From Purshia tridentata (lineage: Eukaryota; Streptophyta; Magnoliopsida; Rosales; Rosaceae), in the NCBI GenBank assembly GCA_003254885.1, contig QANT01008032.1:141509-205508 (forward strand): 64,000 nucleotides of DNA, read 5' to 3'. The translations under genes and the position numbers were made by a program. Each line of letters opens with the position of its first letter. Within the stretch, counting starts at the first letter, position 1. The notes under the pieces are model-generated. The model made no database searches. It was given only the letters and a program-made list of their open reading frames with translations, and had not been told where the DNA came from. Below are positions 1 to 13,158 of this stretch, one piece after another.

Positions 1-581
1 ACGTTACTACGTCAGTACGTCGTAGCTTAGGTTCAACCAAGTGCATTTGTTTGCCTTTTTCGGGTGGACAGAAACAAAGCCAAAAGATAAGCACGAGTCC
101 AAAATTTTGCAATGTAGTTATGACATCGTATGTATGTAGACATTTTTGGGACAAGTTCATTCTCCACTATTATGTCATAAAACACCAGCCCGCCACTAAA
201 ATGCCTTATAATTAAACTGTTTTTAAGTTTAAGTTTATATACCATATTTCATACAACTTTTATGACATTCAACATTGCCTTTTTATGTTGGATAAGAAAG
301 AAAAATTTCATTTTTTGTGTATAAAGTCTGTAGAATAATTATTTAATGAATTAAATTAAAGAGAAATTTTTTCAATAAGTTGGGAAAACAAGTTGGTTTG
401 TATATATTTATTGCTTTTCAATAAAAACAAAGTGGAACAACAACAACCCAAGTAGACATGTAGATGGAAGACTGTTAGAGAGGTGCATTATAAAAACATT
501 TATTCGAAAGGGCAAAAGGGTTGCATAATTGAAAGCTATGAGCCTATGACCCTAACAATCCGCTTGGTTGCAATATTTCTA

Positions 582-629
582 ATGTCACACTTATTAAAAA
601 CTAACATGTCACACTTATTAAAAACTAAG
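582..629. repeat. 24-bp direct tandem duplication
   Basis: The unit beginning atgtcacacttatt occurs twice head to tail (582-605 and 606-629), differing only in the last base. It is a simple local duplication with no evident function. Confidence 0.8.
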
Positions 630-1500
630 TACAACATTGCAACCATACACTATGTAGCACTTAATTTGCCTCTTGTTAATTTAATATTAAGAACAGAAAG
701 TCCAACCCAATAAGGTACTAAAAAAATTAACTCTTCTTAGGGTGAGTTGCATAAACTCCAAGACAAGTTGTTCTAGTTAAGGCCTCTCCTTAATTTATTG
801 CCAGCTTGTTCACTGTTAGTGATTAAAAATACATCAAAAATCAAAGTTGTCTTCAAAAATCATTATACTAAAATACATGCCTGGCGCGCTGCTTATTTTT
901 AAGAATTGGATTTGAATGCTCATGAATATAACATCACATTCATTCATAACGTATTGTGTATTTATTTTATATATGTTTACATACTTTTTTTGGGAATTAA
1001 ATTTTAAATTTATCATAATTTAATCTTAAATTATCCTTTTACATTCTCCATTTAAACTAGAACAATATTTCCCTTAATTCTTATTTAAAGGATTTTTTTT
1101 CAATATTCTTGTTAAAAAATCGTTGAGTTAACTTATGTGATTATTACAGAATAAATAAAATAAATAAACAATTAAAAAAAAGAAAAAAAAAAAGAAGAAG
1201 TTATATTATATATAGATATTTGCAGAAGATTAAAAGCTATGATTGCAAAGAGGATTTGAAAGTTGTTGTTAGAAAAGAAAATAAAGCATTAAGATAATTT
1301 ATTACACTAAAAAAATAAAAGTGAAGCTAGCCAGAATCTTTTGAGTGGATATACATTGAAAAAACTAACCAAGGTTGGCTAGTTGGCTTCACTACCCAAC
1401 ACAATAAATATTTAAAGCAAAGTGAGAAGCACACCATGATGGCAGATTGCCAGGTGGGTTGAAAATGAAAGGCAATGCTGTAAGCCTTACATCAGCGGCA

Positions 1501-1507
1501 TGACGTC
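1501..1507 (+). promoter_or_regulatory. TGACG (as-1-like) motif upstream of the WRKY70-type gene
   Basis: TGACGTC lies about 225 bp before the start codon. TGACG is the core bound by TGA-class bZIP factors in salicylate-responsive promoters, and WRKY70 is salicylate-inducible in Arabidopsis. A motif this short can occur by chance, so a role is only inferred. Confidence 0.3.
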
Positions 1508-1727
1508 GACCCACCCTTTGTAAGCATAATTTTGTGGAATTTTCTTTGGGGCACCTCCCTTCCTTTCACCTTCCATTGAATTGCTCCTCTCTTTCCTAAC
1601 CCTATTTTCTCATCTCTTAAAAGCCCTTATCACTTCATTCTCTCACCACACCACACCCACTTAAACCCATCTCAACTTTTTAGTTTGAGACTCACAGCTT
1701 CAACCCATTTACCCAACTAACAAAAAA

Positions 1728-3455
1728 ATGGGTACTTGTTGGCCTGAAGCCCTGATTAAGGAGCTGCTTGACGGTCAAAAGATGGCGAGTGAGCTTCAGC
1801 TTCTGCTTCACAGGCCACCACATCAACATGATCAACATGGGTTAGTCTCGCCCGAGGAGCTTGTGACGAAGATTGTCACCACTTTCACACACAGTCTCTC
1901 TGTGCTCGCTTCTAATAACTTACTCGGCGAAGGTGATGGTGATGATCACCAATCAGGTACAGCTGCTGGTGAGGTTTACCGGATCAAACCTGAGCCCAAT
2001 TCCCATGTGGGTCATTCGCATTGCGACGACCGGAGCTCTCAAGATTCCGGCGAGAGTCCAAAGAGGCCGGTTTTCAAGGATCGGAGAGGTTGCTACAAAC
2101 GAAGGTGACCCTTCAATCTTCATATTATTATTTCTAACTGTGTAGTACTAGTAGTACTATTTTTCTGTCAGACAATTTATTTTTTTGTAAATAATTATTT
2201 CATTCTTTCGTTTTTTTGTTTTTATGTTTTTTTTCAGCATATAGTATGCAGATCAGGGGCATATTTGTCATAATTTTTTGATTTAGATTTGAATGAACAC
2301 ATATGATATGACATGACAAGAGTGAATTTATGCCTATTTTTACAGCCTATATTATATAGACCCTTATCTTTAGAAAAACATGTGAGACTATATTATATGG
2401 ATCTGAATTTTGAGCATTCGAATTTGAACCCTCTAATGCGTCCGTTTCAGAATATTTGAGGTCTATTTATAAGGTTAATTCTGAGGCTCATAGAATGAGT
2501 TTGTTTGATGTTGTTAATTGGTTTGCAGAAAGACTTCAGAGTCACGCACAGTAGTCTTACCCACAACTGAGGATGGTCAGGCTTGGAGAAAATACGGCCA
2601 AAAGGAGATCCTCAATGCTCCATATCCAAGGTTAATTTTGTAAATTCACTTTTTATATTTTGCCTTTGCTTTAATGAGGGAATCAGAATTATGGCAACGA
2701 AAGAAAGGAAGGAATCCCAGCCACAAAAGTTGGGTTTCAACTTTCATATTTCGCTTTTCAGGTTTTGATGCATGTATGAAAATCTGGAAAAGGACATTCA
2801 CATAAAGTTATAAACTTATAATTGGACCAGCAGGCCCTCACTATTATTGCAGCAGTAGCTAATTAGATATTGAAACCCATTTGCAGAAATTCTAAAATAT
2901 ATATTTTTGTTTTTTGACAGAGCTTACTTCAGATGCACGCGCAAGTATGATCAAAATTGCAAGGCAACAAAACAAGTGCAACAAGTCCAAGACAACCCAA
3001 AAATGTACCAAACCACCTACATTGGGCACCATACATGCAGAAACATAATGGCCAAGGCTCCACAAATGATCATAGGCTCTGATTTTTCTTGGGAATCTGA
3101 TCATCATCACACTGTGAGCTCAGAATCTTCCAAAACCCCAAACAATAAAGATGATCACCATCATCATCATGGTCTCTCATCATCAATTCCATTGGTTAAA
3201 CGAGAAGACAAGGATGGAGCACCAAGTAGTGATCTAACAGACAACCTTTCCACGTTGGATACAAGCATGTGGCATGATTTCAAAGACCAGTTCGAATTGC
3301 CTGGGGTTGCACCAAATAATGGTGACCAGGATGTGGTTTCAAACATCATGTATTCATGGGCAGCTCATCAGACCACTTCTCCTTCTCATAAGTTGGACCT
3401 GGATTTTGGGGATGATTTTAATTTTGATGAAACAGAATTTCCTATTGCTTCCTAA
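1728..3455 (+). CDS. WRKY70: WRKY group III transcription factor, WRKY70/WRKY54 type
   Basis: Nuclear DNA-binding factor; in Arabidopsis WRKY70 and WRKY54 act in salicylate defence signalling, senescence and SA/JA balance. Exons 1728-2104, 2529-2630 and 2921-3455 join in phase (1014 nt, 337 aa). The N-terminus has a Leu-rich helical stretch (residues about 8-27). A basic stretch with [10 protein letters not shown] (about 116-127) precedes the domain. The WRKY domain starts at W145 (WRKYGQK), with zinc ligands C165, C173, H197 and C199. The spacing C-x7-C-x23-H-x-C defines group III. An intron splits the domain just after the PR residues, as usual for this group. The C-terminal part is acidic with a His tract near residue 240. 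It is convergent with the WRKY55-type gene. Family assignment is firm; the choice between WRKY70 and WRKY54 rests on recall. Confidence 0.93.
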
Positions 3456-3861
3456 TTAATGTAATAAGGTTGATGTCACTTTGGCATTTTCCTCACATGC
3501 ATCATTTGCCATTTCCCAGTAGCAATATTAGTCCATAATCGGTTTCAATTAGAAAATTGTGATATATCAGTTTGTAAGGTGCTTCTATTTAATTTGTATG
3601 TACCGTATAGTATATTGTGACACGTACGCATTCTCTTAAATACCGATAAGTTAGATATAAACATTTTTGTTCAAATATTAAATGCTCAACTCAATGTAAA
3701 TATGAACGTTAATAACTAATACGATGTTGGTCAAAGATTCTTAAACGATGGACAACACCATTGTATAACTACTTTTACAACATGTGAGTCATAAAATTTC
3801 AAAGATTCTTTAACGATAACACATTAATTATATATAAAATAATAATTGATTACATTGATTA

Positions 3862-4041
3862 TCATAAAGTAATTTAAACAATTACGTAGTATCAAAGATT
3901 AATTCTTTAGTAATTACATGTTGGTCATAAAGTACATAATTTTTTTATCACATTCGTCATAAAGTGATTAGGGACAATTACGTAGTATCAAAGATTAATT
4001 CTTTAGTAACTACATGTTGGTCATAAAGTACATAAATTTTT
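3862..4041. repeat. 95-96-bp tandem repeat, first two copies
   Basis: Sequence starting tcataaagt, then acaattacgtagtatcaaag and ttggtcataaagtacataa, occurs at 3862-3956 and again from 3957, with a few substitutions. The start of a third copy (tcacattcgtcataaagtga) is at 5091-5110, beyond the transposon, so the array was interrupted after it formed. Confidence 0.8.
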
Positions 4042-5081
4042 TAGAGTACTTTATTAATAAGCCATAACTTATCATATTTTTTAATCATAAATCCAAAATT
4101 TAAATTTATTTATTTTTAAGCCACAACAAAATATAATTCTTTATTAATAAGCCAAAAAATACAATTCTAAGCACCTAAAAAAAAATCAGCTATAAAAATA
4201 TAAAAACATAAAACATAAAAATTCTTAAGAAAAAAATTAAGTAAAGTGTAATTTTACGAAATTATAAAGTGTAACTCTTGACATATGACGTTAGAACAAA
4301 AAAATTAAATCAAAGTGTAACTCAACAAAATCCAAAACTAAATTTTAACTCAATAAGAATTACATTTTAGAAATGAAAAAATTACACTTTAAATCATAAC
4401 AGTATGAGTTGCACTTTCCAAATGAGTTACATTTTTATTTTATATATTTGGTGCCCAAGAATTTCCAAGCTTCAATAGGGATTCCATATCTATCTCTATG
4501 CTGCCCAAGCAGTTCCAAGCTTCAACAGTAATTCCACTGGGGCCAACCACTTTTTTTAATTTCATCTTTGTTATAGCCTCTTCAAACTCAACTACTCTTT
4601 ACACTTAAAAAAATTTGTTTTTGAAACATAATGTATTTTTGCCTATTTAAATCATAATAAATTTCAAGAAAAAAAATAAACAACCAAGGAAGATTATTAC
4701 CTATAAAATCATGAAGTTGCTGTCTTGAAATTCTATGGCACAAAGGGAGGTAGCACAAATGTAACATTCAGATTCCAACCTTTTCAAAGTGAAATAGGTT
4801 ACCAACTTATGTGGGCAAATTCTTGTCTAAAAGAACTTGTAATAAGTCGAGAAATGAACATGAGCTTTTAAACATTTCCAGTCACATAAAGGCTTAGCTG
4901 AAACCAAGTCAATTGCTTCATCTATTGATTGCATCAAAATATTTGCTATAAATTGCATAATCCTTCCCTCATCAAGCATGCTCCAGTCAGCACTATTTTG
5001 TGGCTTATTAATAAAGAAGTATATTTGTTGTGGCTTATTAATAAAGAATTATATTTTTAATGGTTTTTGACTAATTTACTG
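4042..5081. mobile_element. non-autonomous DNA transposon, hAT-like (class uncertain)
   Basis: About 1.04 kb with no coding capacity. The motif ctttattaataagcca occurs in direct orientation near the left end (about 4049 and 4139) and inverted near the right end (about 5004 and 5030), giving subterminal inverted repeats. The left end reads TAGAGTAC and the right end, on the other strand, CAGTAAAT. Both are close to the Y-A-R start common in hAT elements. It is flanked by A plus T-run sequence on both sides (atttttt / attttttt), compatible with an approximately 8-bp target duplication. The neighbouring repeat copy shows the uninterrupted empty site. The internal part carries two copies of a ttccaagcttcaa motif. 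The superfamily is inference; the insertion itself is well supported. Confidence 0.65.
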
Positions 5082-5600
5082 ATTTTTTTATCACATTCGT
5101 CATAAAGTGATTAGGGAATTCCGTAAACAAAATTCCCTTAAAAGATTGGATCCCTTTTGCTACACCCTTTATAACGATTTTATTATGAGTGAGTTTATTC
5201 CAAACGTGCCACCCAATATATCAAAACATATAATAGAGAAAACACACAATTTAAGATTCATTATGCTATATATTGGGAAGTTCTAAAGTTAATAATAGAG
5301 AATTATTTTTGGCTTTTTGCGAACAAAGATTAATCACTACCAGCTGCTACCTATATGTGCTAAGTATGAGCCTATATATGACTATGAAGTAATTAAACAA
5401 TTAAAGCCATATGAAATGGCCAGTAAATACATCACTATTACAAACATGCACCAACCAAACTCTAATTAATTAACCTTAACCTTAAGTTCCTAGAAATTTA
5501 ATTAGGTTGACTGAACCAGATTATTTATTAAATAATTAGTTCCTATGATTTTTCATAGGCTAACTATAAAAGAACACTATAAAAGGTGGTCTCACCTCAA

Positions 5601-7521
5601 TTAATTTTTCTTGTTGTCCCCGGAGTCCCATTTATTTTCAGCTGACGTGAAGATAAAATCCATACTATTACTGCTGCTGCTGCCAGAATTAAACATTGCA
5701 TCCGCCAAGTCCATCACAGGAAACTCTACTTCTTTACCATAACGTGTGGACGTGGACGCATCTCCGCCGCCACCACCGCCACCTCTGCCGCCACTGCCAA
5801 GGGTCCCACCGCTGCTGCTGCCTCCTGGGTTGAAGTCCATGGAAAGCCAGTTTCCAATTCCTAGGGTTGGAGGTTGATTAATACCATGAGTAGTGGTGGT
5901 TGGTATTGCAGTAGTACTAGTAGTTTGGGTGGTGATTGTGTGGTGATGATCTGCTGCTGCTGATATTGGTTGTAGAATTGAGGGCGCAGTGGCAGACATG
6001 TGACACGTGTGATCACCCCTGTACATTACTTCATATATTAAGGGATCATTGTCAAGCCGCTGGACTTGCTTCTTGGCCGGGCAGTTGTATAGCTTTTGAT
6101 GGGTGCACCTATAGTAACCCCTGAAATATGAAATATCATAATCAGAAATGAGAGTTAATTTAAGATGGTTGCTTAATTATTATTAACAAGTTAAGGAAAC
6201 TAATTGGATATAGATTAGGACATTAATATTGTATTATAACAATGAGATATATATATACAAGACGCGCGTTGTCATTAATTTGATTAATTAATGGAACATT
6301 TTCTCAAGTCAATGCTCGACTCTGGACTGTATACAAGAGTCTGCCCATTTACTAGTAGCAATTGATGATCATTTGCATATATATACCAATTAAGTTCCAG
6401 TCAAAACTAGTTATAATTGGGTGCTGAGTGCTGACTATGTCAAATTATGGTCAAAGCATGAATATTCATCCCAGACTCGCCCAGTAGTCATGATCATAAG
6501 ACTAGTTTATAGCCAAAGGCAAAAGCTAGCTAGCATGAAAAATATGACACTTCTGCCAACTCGAATCAAACTATGACCTTCAATCAATGTCTTAGCTACA
6601 TAATCACTCAAGCTAGCCAATAGCCATGCCATTTATAGCTTGCCTAGAAAAAACCCAATAAAGAAGAAGAAACTAGCATTTATATATAGCTTAATTTGAA
6701 TTGAATGTGTCAAATAAAAACCACAATCCGGTCCTTGATTAAGTCAGTGTGAGCATATTATGATAGTAATCAGTCAAATTAATTTAATTAAGTAATTAAT
6801 TACCTTGGGAACTTGCTGCCCATGATCTCCTTCTGGCCATATTTTCGCCAAGTGAACCCATCCTCCGGTGGGATTTCAGTATTTCCAATCCGAGGTGCGG
6901 GCACCGTTAATTTTTTGATTAACCCATCATCCTTCCTATTTAAAGTAATTCATTAATTAAATTAAGGTAAAATTAAGACAAAAAAGGAAATATATTAAAT
7001 ATCACATAATTAATCTGAGTCCTGAAATGAAATTGATATGCATATACGTACCTTTTGCGTGGTCTTTGTGAGGAAGAAGCAATAGAGATGTCACGATCCA
7101 TTGGGTGAATTTGAGGCTCATGAGGGTCTCCTTCTCCTGAATCCCTCAAGTGAATGCCATGATCAGATGAAGGAGCAGAAGAGTAGTTGTGATTATCGAC
7201 TCCGAGTTGTGTCTGAATTATGTCCAATATCGTAGCCTGCGCGCAACTAGACCTCAGCCATTCTTGTACCATCGGATGATGATGATCAATCTGCTGTTGC
7301 TGCTCGTCCATCAACATGTTGTACTGCGTACTGCTACTGCTTGGTTCTTCACTATCAACCCTCACCTTGGCTGAAACAAAAACCTTTATGATCTCATCCA
7401 ACGACTTGCTCATCGTCAAGTTGTTCCTGGTTATGTTTGATTCGAGCTCTCTAGCTAACTTGCACCCATGAAGGATTAAACTAGCAATATAATTGGCTTT
7501 CTCATCTTCATTGTTATCCAT
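5601..7521 (-). CDS. WRKY55: WRKY group III transcription factor, WRKY55 type
   Basis: Nuclear transcription factor; Arabidopsis WRKY55 is linked to leaf senescence and salicylate/ROS responses. Exons (minus strand) 7521-7052, 6935-6804 and 6120-5601 join in phase to 373 aa. The domain has [16 protein letters not shown] followed by C-x7-C-x23-H-x-C zinc ligands and a DNDPLIYEVMYRGDHTC segment, a combination typical of WRKY55 rather than WRKY70. The N-terminal LILHGCKLARELE segment is a conserved helical region. The C-terminal third is rich in His, Thr, Ser and Gly. The start at 7521 fits a TATA box at 7609-7614 and the usual N-terminus of the family. In-frame upstream ATGs at 7572 and 7659 would add 17 or 46 residues. 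The introns carry several TGAC/GTCA cores that WRKYs could bind. Confidence 0.9.
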
Positions 7522-7608
7522 GGTACTGCTTTCTGTGTGTTTTGGCTTTGCTTTGTGACTCTGGTCTGTCATGGGTTTGAACATGAAATTGTGAAGGTCA
7601 TGACCAAG

Positions 7609-7614
7609 TTTATA
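7609..7614 (-). promoter_or_regulatory. TATA box of the WRKY55-type gene
   Basis: TATAAA on the minus strand, about 88 bp before the ATG at 7521. Transcription would begin near 7580, leaving a leader of about 60 nt. This argues against the far upstream ATG at 7659 as the start. Confidence 0.5.
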
Positions 7615-7659
7615 AAATGGGGACTCAATGTTGCCTTTTGTGATGAGGTTGTGCTCCAT

Positions 7660-9563
7660 TGAAAGAGAGAAAGAAAGTTTGTGGAAATTATTCAAAGGGT
7701 GTGTACTACTGTTTATCATGTTTCCTTTTACACGGTACAAAATTTGGAATTTGGAATTTGGAAAATGGAAAATGAAAATCAATTAATTGAAATATTTGCA
7801 TATATTATGACTTGGTCATGGTCTACTTAAATGGGATTTTCAAATATTCAACCATTCTCTTCTTCTTCATCTTCTTCTTTGAGTCTAGAAGAAGACTTGC
7901 TTCATTGACAACAACTTTGTTGGACCCCTTTATAGAAGTTTCCGAGGTTTGAAGGTATTAATTCTGAGAAAATTGATGACATATTATTGTTTCTAATTAG
8001 CTAAGTTGTACTGGAGGTGATGTGGTTTGCTACATGTGGTAAGTTCAATTGTGTGTGAAATCTTTTCCCCTCCGTCTTGGGCACTCCTGATTATTCATTG
8101 GTCCTCCACTATTTCTGTGATTGAAAATAAACACGGCCCAATCAGCGCAGTCAAGATTCCGTGGGCCTCCGTGGAATTGTTGGGTTCTTGGTGAGTTTTC
8201 GGTCATTTCCATGAAAAAGTGTTGGAACAAACTCCAACTTTGTAAAGGAAGCTTTTTGTCATGTCGCTATATGCATACCTCAAATTCTCTTATTACAAAA
8301 TCCTAATTTTTAAAATTACAAATAATAACCCAATATAAAGAGATTATGGGGATTCAAACTTTGATTTTGATATCTCCCAACTTTAAAGAGAAAAATATCA
8401 TTTAGTTGGTTATATAGGTTGCTTCTAGTTAAGGCTTTGCAAGGGCTATCACTTCATATTTGATTTGATATAAGAATGGGCTATTAAAATGTGTCTACAA
8501 GTTTAGGATTCTATTAAAATGTCTATCAAAGAGAAAATAAATACTATTAAATTAATAGTTACTTAGTGAAAAATTTATGAATGAGAAATTTGAACCTAAA
8601 ACATTTCAACATTGTCCACACAAAAAAAAAATCACTAAATATATAAAAAATGAGAAAATATCGTACAAATTATCACTACACAAACAATTAAAGGAGGAAA
8701 AATATAAAATAAAGCAATACAAGTTGCTTGCTTCTTTGTTTCTTCCTTTCATCTTCCTGTGGTATTGGGATTATGTATAAATTGTCTATACTGAGAGACC
8801 GAGGTTGTAGCCGTGTAGGTGGTTGGACTACTCATTACAAGACATGTTAGTTAGGTGCACACAACACGTGCACATGGACATAGTATTACAAAATCGACAA
8901 TGGAATCAATAAACGTGGCAAAATTATCAGTATATTCATTGCTACATAAGGGGCTATGAGAAAATATATTCCTCTATTAACTTAATGTCTTCTACAATTA
9001 GAAAGCAAATAAGGGTTTGATGTGACAATATTTATGTCTACCCTACAATTTAGGCATATTTGAAAGTAAGTATTTCATAAGACGTGTTCTATTGAAACAT
9101 TTTTTATAAGAAAGTGGGTCGACTCATCTCATTGTGAGAGATGTTCAATGAGGCATACTCTGACTTAATTCATACTTGAGATTTTGATAACTCTTCTCAA
9201 TAAAACTTTATAAAGAGGCAAAAAATTCTCTACATGTCTTCCAAAATCATGCTTAATTAGAGAATTATTAGTATAGCAAAAAAGAAAAACACAAGGACAA
9301 AATAAACTATTTTACTTTTATTTGAACAAATATTTAGATTTGGACTGTGACTAGTCCAAAACAAATTGAAAGTCCTACACAGCAATGTTAAAAAATCCCC
9401 TTTTTTTTCCTTCTAAAATTAGTAAGTTTGGAGGAATGTAAACTAAACGAAACTTAAATAGAAACAGTGTATGTTTCACCATCAGAACCAAATCTTAAAT
9501 TGCTAATCTCATTTCTTTTGCTGAAACTTTGTCAGAGATAGCGACAGAGGGACACAGACAAAG
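7660..9563. other. intergenic region between WRKY55-type and LUSTR genes
   Basis: Divergent upstream regions of the two neighbours. AT-rich, with no gene, RNA or convincing repeat seen. A TC/TTC-rich stretch lies at about 7857-7890. Confidence 0.5.
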
Positions 9564-12500
9564 ATGATGATGGGTCACAAGGAGACCATCAAACTTGATC
9601 CAATTTCAAAAGTGTATTTAATCATTTTGGTGCTAACCCACTTCATCATCTTGGCGGGTGCTTCGATCCATGAATACCAAAACGAGTCCTTTATTCGTCG
9701 TTCGAATTCCTTCTTCTTCCATGGCGGTAGTGAGGGTCTCTACGCTTCCAAACTTCAGTCTGATAATGACAAGCCCGTTTCTGAAGATAAGCACCTCAAT
9801 GGCAAGTCCTTCATCAGGTAAACCAAAGCTTCCAATTCCTATTGTTTGTTTTCTGTTTATGAGCCAAAGAGTAATTTACGTTCTTGATCTGTTTGTTTTG
9901 GTGAAAAGAAGGATAGGTATTTTTTTTAACCCCTTATCGGTAATTGTTTTGATTTAGTGTTTATATCTCTTCAAAGCTTGGATTTTTGGATTAAATGTAC
10001 AATGCCACATTCAGTGATTGGTTTCTTTCAATGTGGGTTCGACTATCATATACCAGTGCTAGATGTCATGAAATTGAAAACAAAACAAGAAGAATGAATT
10101 AATTGTTATCCCTTTTCTTCTCTCATGGCTGCTCTATGGGAAATTCATTAATGTGGTTATGTTTGATCAAAGGTTTTATAAATTGTATATATAACGAACA
10201 GATCAAAGGTTTATTCTTCCTTTGCCATATGTAAATTCAGGTTTGAGTCAATCACCTTTCAAAGATCCAAGGAATCTGCTGAAAAAAAGAATGAGATGCA
10301 GCAGAGGACTGGCTTGGTTGAGGCTATAGTACTTGAGGTTAGAGACAGGGAGAAGATTGGGGGTTCTTATTTGAACTCTGATGCAATATGCTGCACCCCA
10401 GAGCTTTCCAAGGATGGTTCCTGCAAGGTGGGAGAGGTTATCATTCAACAAAACCCAGACAATCCTGATGGGCCGAAAAGGATTCAGGCCTTCTTTGAGG
10501 GGAAAAATGAAGAGGCTAAGATGGACATTCAAAATATTGAGATCAGCAGCACTGGAATGTACTATCTTTATTTTATGTTCTGTGATCCAGAACTTGTGGG
10601 CACAATAATCAGTGGAAGAACGGTTTGGAGGAACCCAGAAGGTTATTTACCTGGAAAGATGGCGCCATTGATGACATATTTTGGCCTAATGTCTTTAGCT
10701 TACCTTGTTCTGGGACTTTTCTGGTTTCTCCGCTTTGTACAGTATTGGAAAGATATAATACAATTGCACTACCACATTAGTGCTGTAATTGGTCTCGGAA
10801 TGTGTGAAATGGCCTTCTGGTATTTTGAATATGCAAATTTCAATTCCACTGGAAGCAGACCTATGGGCATCACCATATGGGCAGTAACCTTTGGTGCTGT
10901 TAAAAAAACTGTCTCCCGGCTTCTTCTTCTGGTGGTTTCAATGGGCTATGGTGTTGTGCGGCCTACTCTCGGTGGTATAACCTCAAAAGTACTTCTCCTT
11001 GGTGTGACATATTTTGTGGCATCGGAAGCACTTGAGCTTGTAGAACATTTGGGAAATATCAATGACTTTTCTGGAAAGACAAGGCTTTTTCTGGTGCTAC
11101 CGGTTGCTCTATTGGATGCCTGTTTTATTCTTTGGATCTTTTCATCGTTATCTAAAACCTTGGAAAAGCTTCAGGTAACCGTACTTTTTATTGTTAAACC
11201 TTTCCTTCTCATTAAAACCGAGGAGCTATGCAGGTATTAGCATTATTTTTTCATGTTTTCCCTTATCAGCTACATGAACTCTACTGTATGGCTTGACCTA
11301 CATCTGCATATTCAATTAATAATAGGCATTGGGCGTGGGTGCATTAGAGAATATTCAATACAAGGTGAACAATGGAATACCGAATACATTTTGTATTTTA
11401 CTGCATGAATGCCTCTGGCAAAATTGATTTGGTTAGAAAGTATTATAGTCGTAAGGAACAATTTTTTTTCTGAGAAATGGTGGATTGTTTCTTTTGTGCC
11501 TGTTACATATATGGAATGATTTGTCAGCTTGCCCTTTTGAATGCAATACTTTGTATTTAGCTCGAGGAAACCAAGTGAATATGTCACTTTGTTTACAGAT
11601 TCGAAGAAGCATGGCCAAACTTGAGCTCTACCGGAAGTTTACCAATTACCTTGCAGTTTCAGTTCTGCTCTCTGTTGCTTGGATTGGTTATGAGGTTGTT
11701 TTTCTTTTCTTTTCTGTTCATCTGGTCCTTTATTTTATCCCTTCTTCGACCAAACTGGCATTTTAATTGTGATCCTTCATCCACAAATATTTCCTGTTCA
11801 GTAAGAATCCCAAATCTCTTTTCTTCAGCTAGAAATTCACAAGCATTTTGATATATTATTACTGACCATATCTGGTCAGAGGAGTTTGTATTTTTTAAAT
11901 AACTAGGCCACAACCTTGCTCTATTCTCCAGCTGTCTGAATATAACTTATTTATGTTCTTAATACTTTTTTCATTTTTCCCCTCTATTCTATGTAGAATA
12001 ATATGATTTGTATAATTAAGAATTAAGCTTCTGATTTTTTTTTTTTCCTTTTCAGTTGTATTTCAATGCGACTGACCCGTTGAGTGAACTGTGGCGAAGA
12101 GCTTGGATCATCCCAGCTTTCTGGACTTTGCTTGCATACTTACTGTTGGTAGTTATATGTGTTCTTTGGGCTCCATCTCATAAACCAACTGGGTATGCTC
12201 TAAATCCTTTCCTTCTTTTAATTCCATTCTGCAAGTTTCTGGATTGCTTCAGTTGGCTACATATCAAAAAAAATTTGAGTGCCAATTGTTTCCCTCATAT
12301 AGAATCTGCATGCTTCAGTTTTCTTAAGGAAATTTCAAAAGACCTGGTGAGGGCACTTTTTAATTTTGATTTATTTTGGGTTTGTGCAGATATGCATACT
12401 CAGAGGAGACCGGGGATGACTTTGATGAGGAGGGTATCGCCCTCACTGGAAGTGGCGTTAAGGTGGCCGGCAGTGATTTGGCAAGCAAGATAGAAATGAA

Positions 12501-12582
12501 GGAAAGGAAGGTGGCATCAATTGCAGCAGATCATCATATTTTTGGGCTTGGGGAAGATCTAGAGGAGGACAAGAGAGAATGA
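9564..12582 (+). CDS. lung seven-transmembrane receptor (LUSTR) family protein
   Basis: Predicted seven-helix membrane protein of the GOST/LUSTR (GPR107/GPR108-like) family; plant members have been listed as candidate G-protein-coupled receptors, and animal members work in the Golgi/endosomal system. Exons 9564-9817, 10241-11174, 11599-11694, 12056-12192 and 12390-12582 join in phase (1614 nt, 537 aa). A hydrophobic signal sequence lies at about residues 16-33. A large lumenal domain follows (about 34-270) with CC...C residues around ICCTPELSKDGSC. Seven hydrophobic segments run from about 285 to 475, and the cytosolic tail is acidic and charged (EETGDDFDEEG). Length is usual for the family. 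An extra ATG (MMMGH) precedes the conserved start. The family is well supported; the biochemical role is not known. Confidence 0.9.
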
Positions 12583-13158
12583 TGACCCTGTTTTCTACCT
12601 GTAATCCTTTGAGTCTCTCTGGATATCCAAACTCCTTTGCAGGAACTTGGGTTCACTATATTGTCATTCCTCATGTATTTCTTGTAGAAAAGGCTAGAAA
12701 AAAAAAGGGTTGAATACAGAGAAAGGTTGGGGGTCTTTTCCTTTTCTTTTTTTTTTATCCAATTAGACAGAAATCAGGCACTCCTGTCAAGTGCGGTGTC
12801 CTTGCATTTACGTGTGGTCAGGTTGATTTTTGCCATTTTGGCTAGTGGTAGGAGTATTTTTATGTTGACTAATAAGGCACTCATTTTTCCCTTTTTTTTA
12901 TTTGTTAGATAAAAGGAAAAGAAAAGATCACAGGCTCAATGCTAAGAAGTGAGAAGAAAAAAAAAGTTTACAATAATTTTTTATAAACCCCTTAATTACC
13001 AAAAAATTTTCTTAAGCCCTCACTTATTTACAAACTCTCCCAAAATCCCTTAAAATTTATAATACCTTGTTTATCCCTCTGACGCGCTCTGACACGAGCG
13101 CTGATACACGCTGACGCGTGCATTGACGCGCAGTGTAACTGTATTTTCGAAATATAGT

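Larger units (their letters stand above)
1..1727. other. AT-rich intergenic DNA, promoter of the WRKY70-type gene
   Basis: No gene is visible. Short open frames here are AT-rich and resemble no family. It contains a 24-bp tandem duplication (582-629) and, from about 1550 to the WRKY start codon, a pyrimidine-rich stretch that looks like the 5' leader. I did not identify a clear TATA box. Confidence 0.6.
3456..5600. other. intergenic region between convergent WRKY genes
   Basis: No gene seen. It contains the 3' ends of both WRKY genes, a 95-96-bp repeat in three partial copies, and a roughly 1-kb DNA transposon inserted within that repeat (both listed separately). The rest is very AT-rich. 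Confidence 0.7.
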
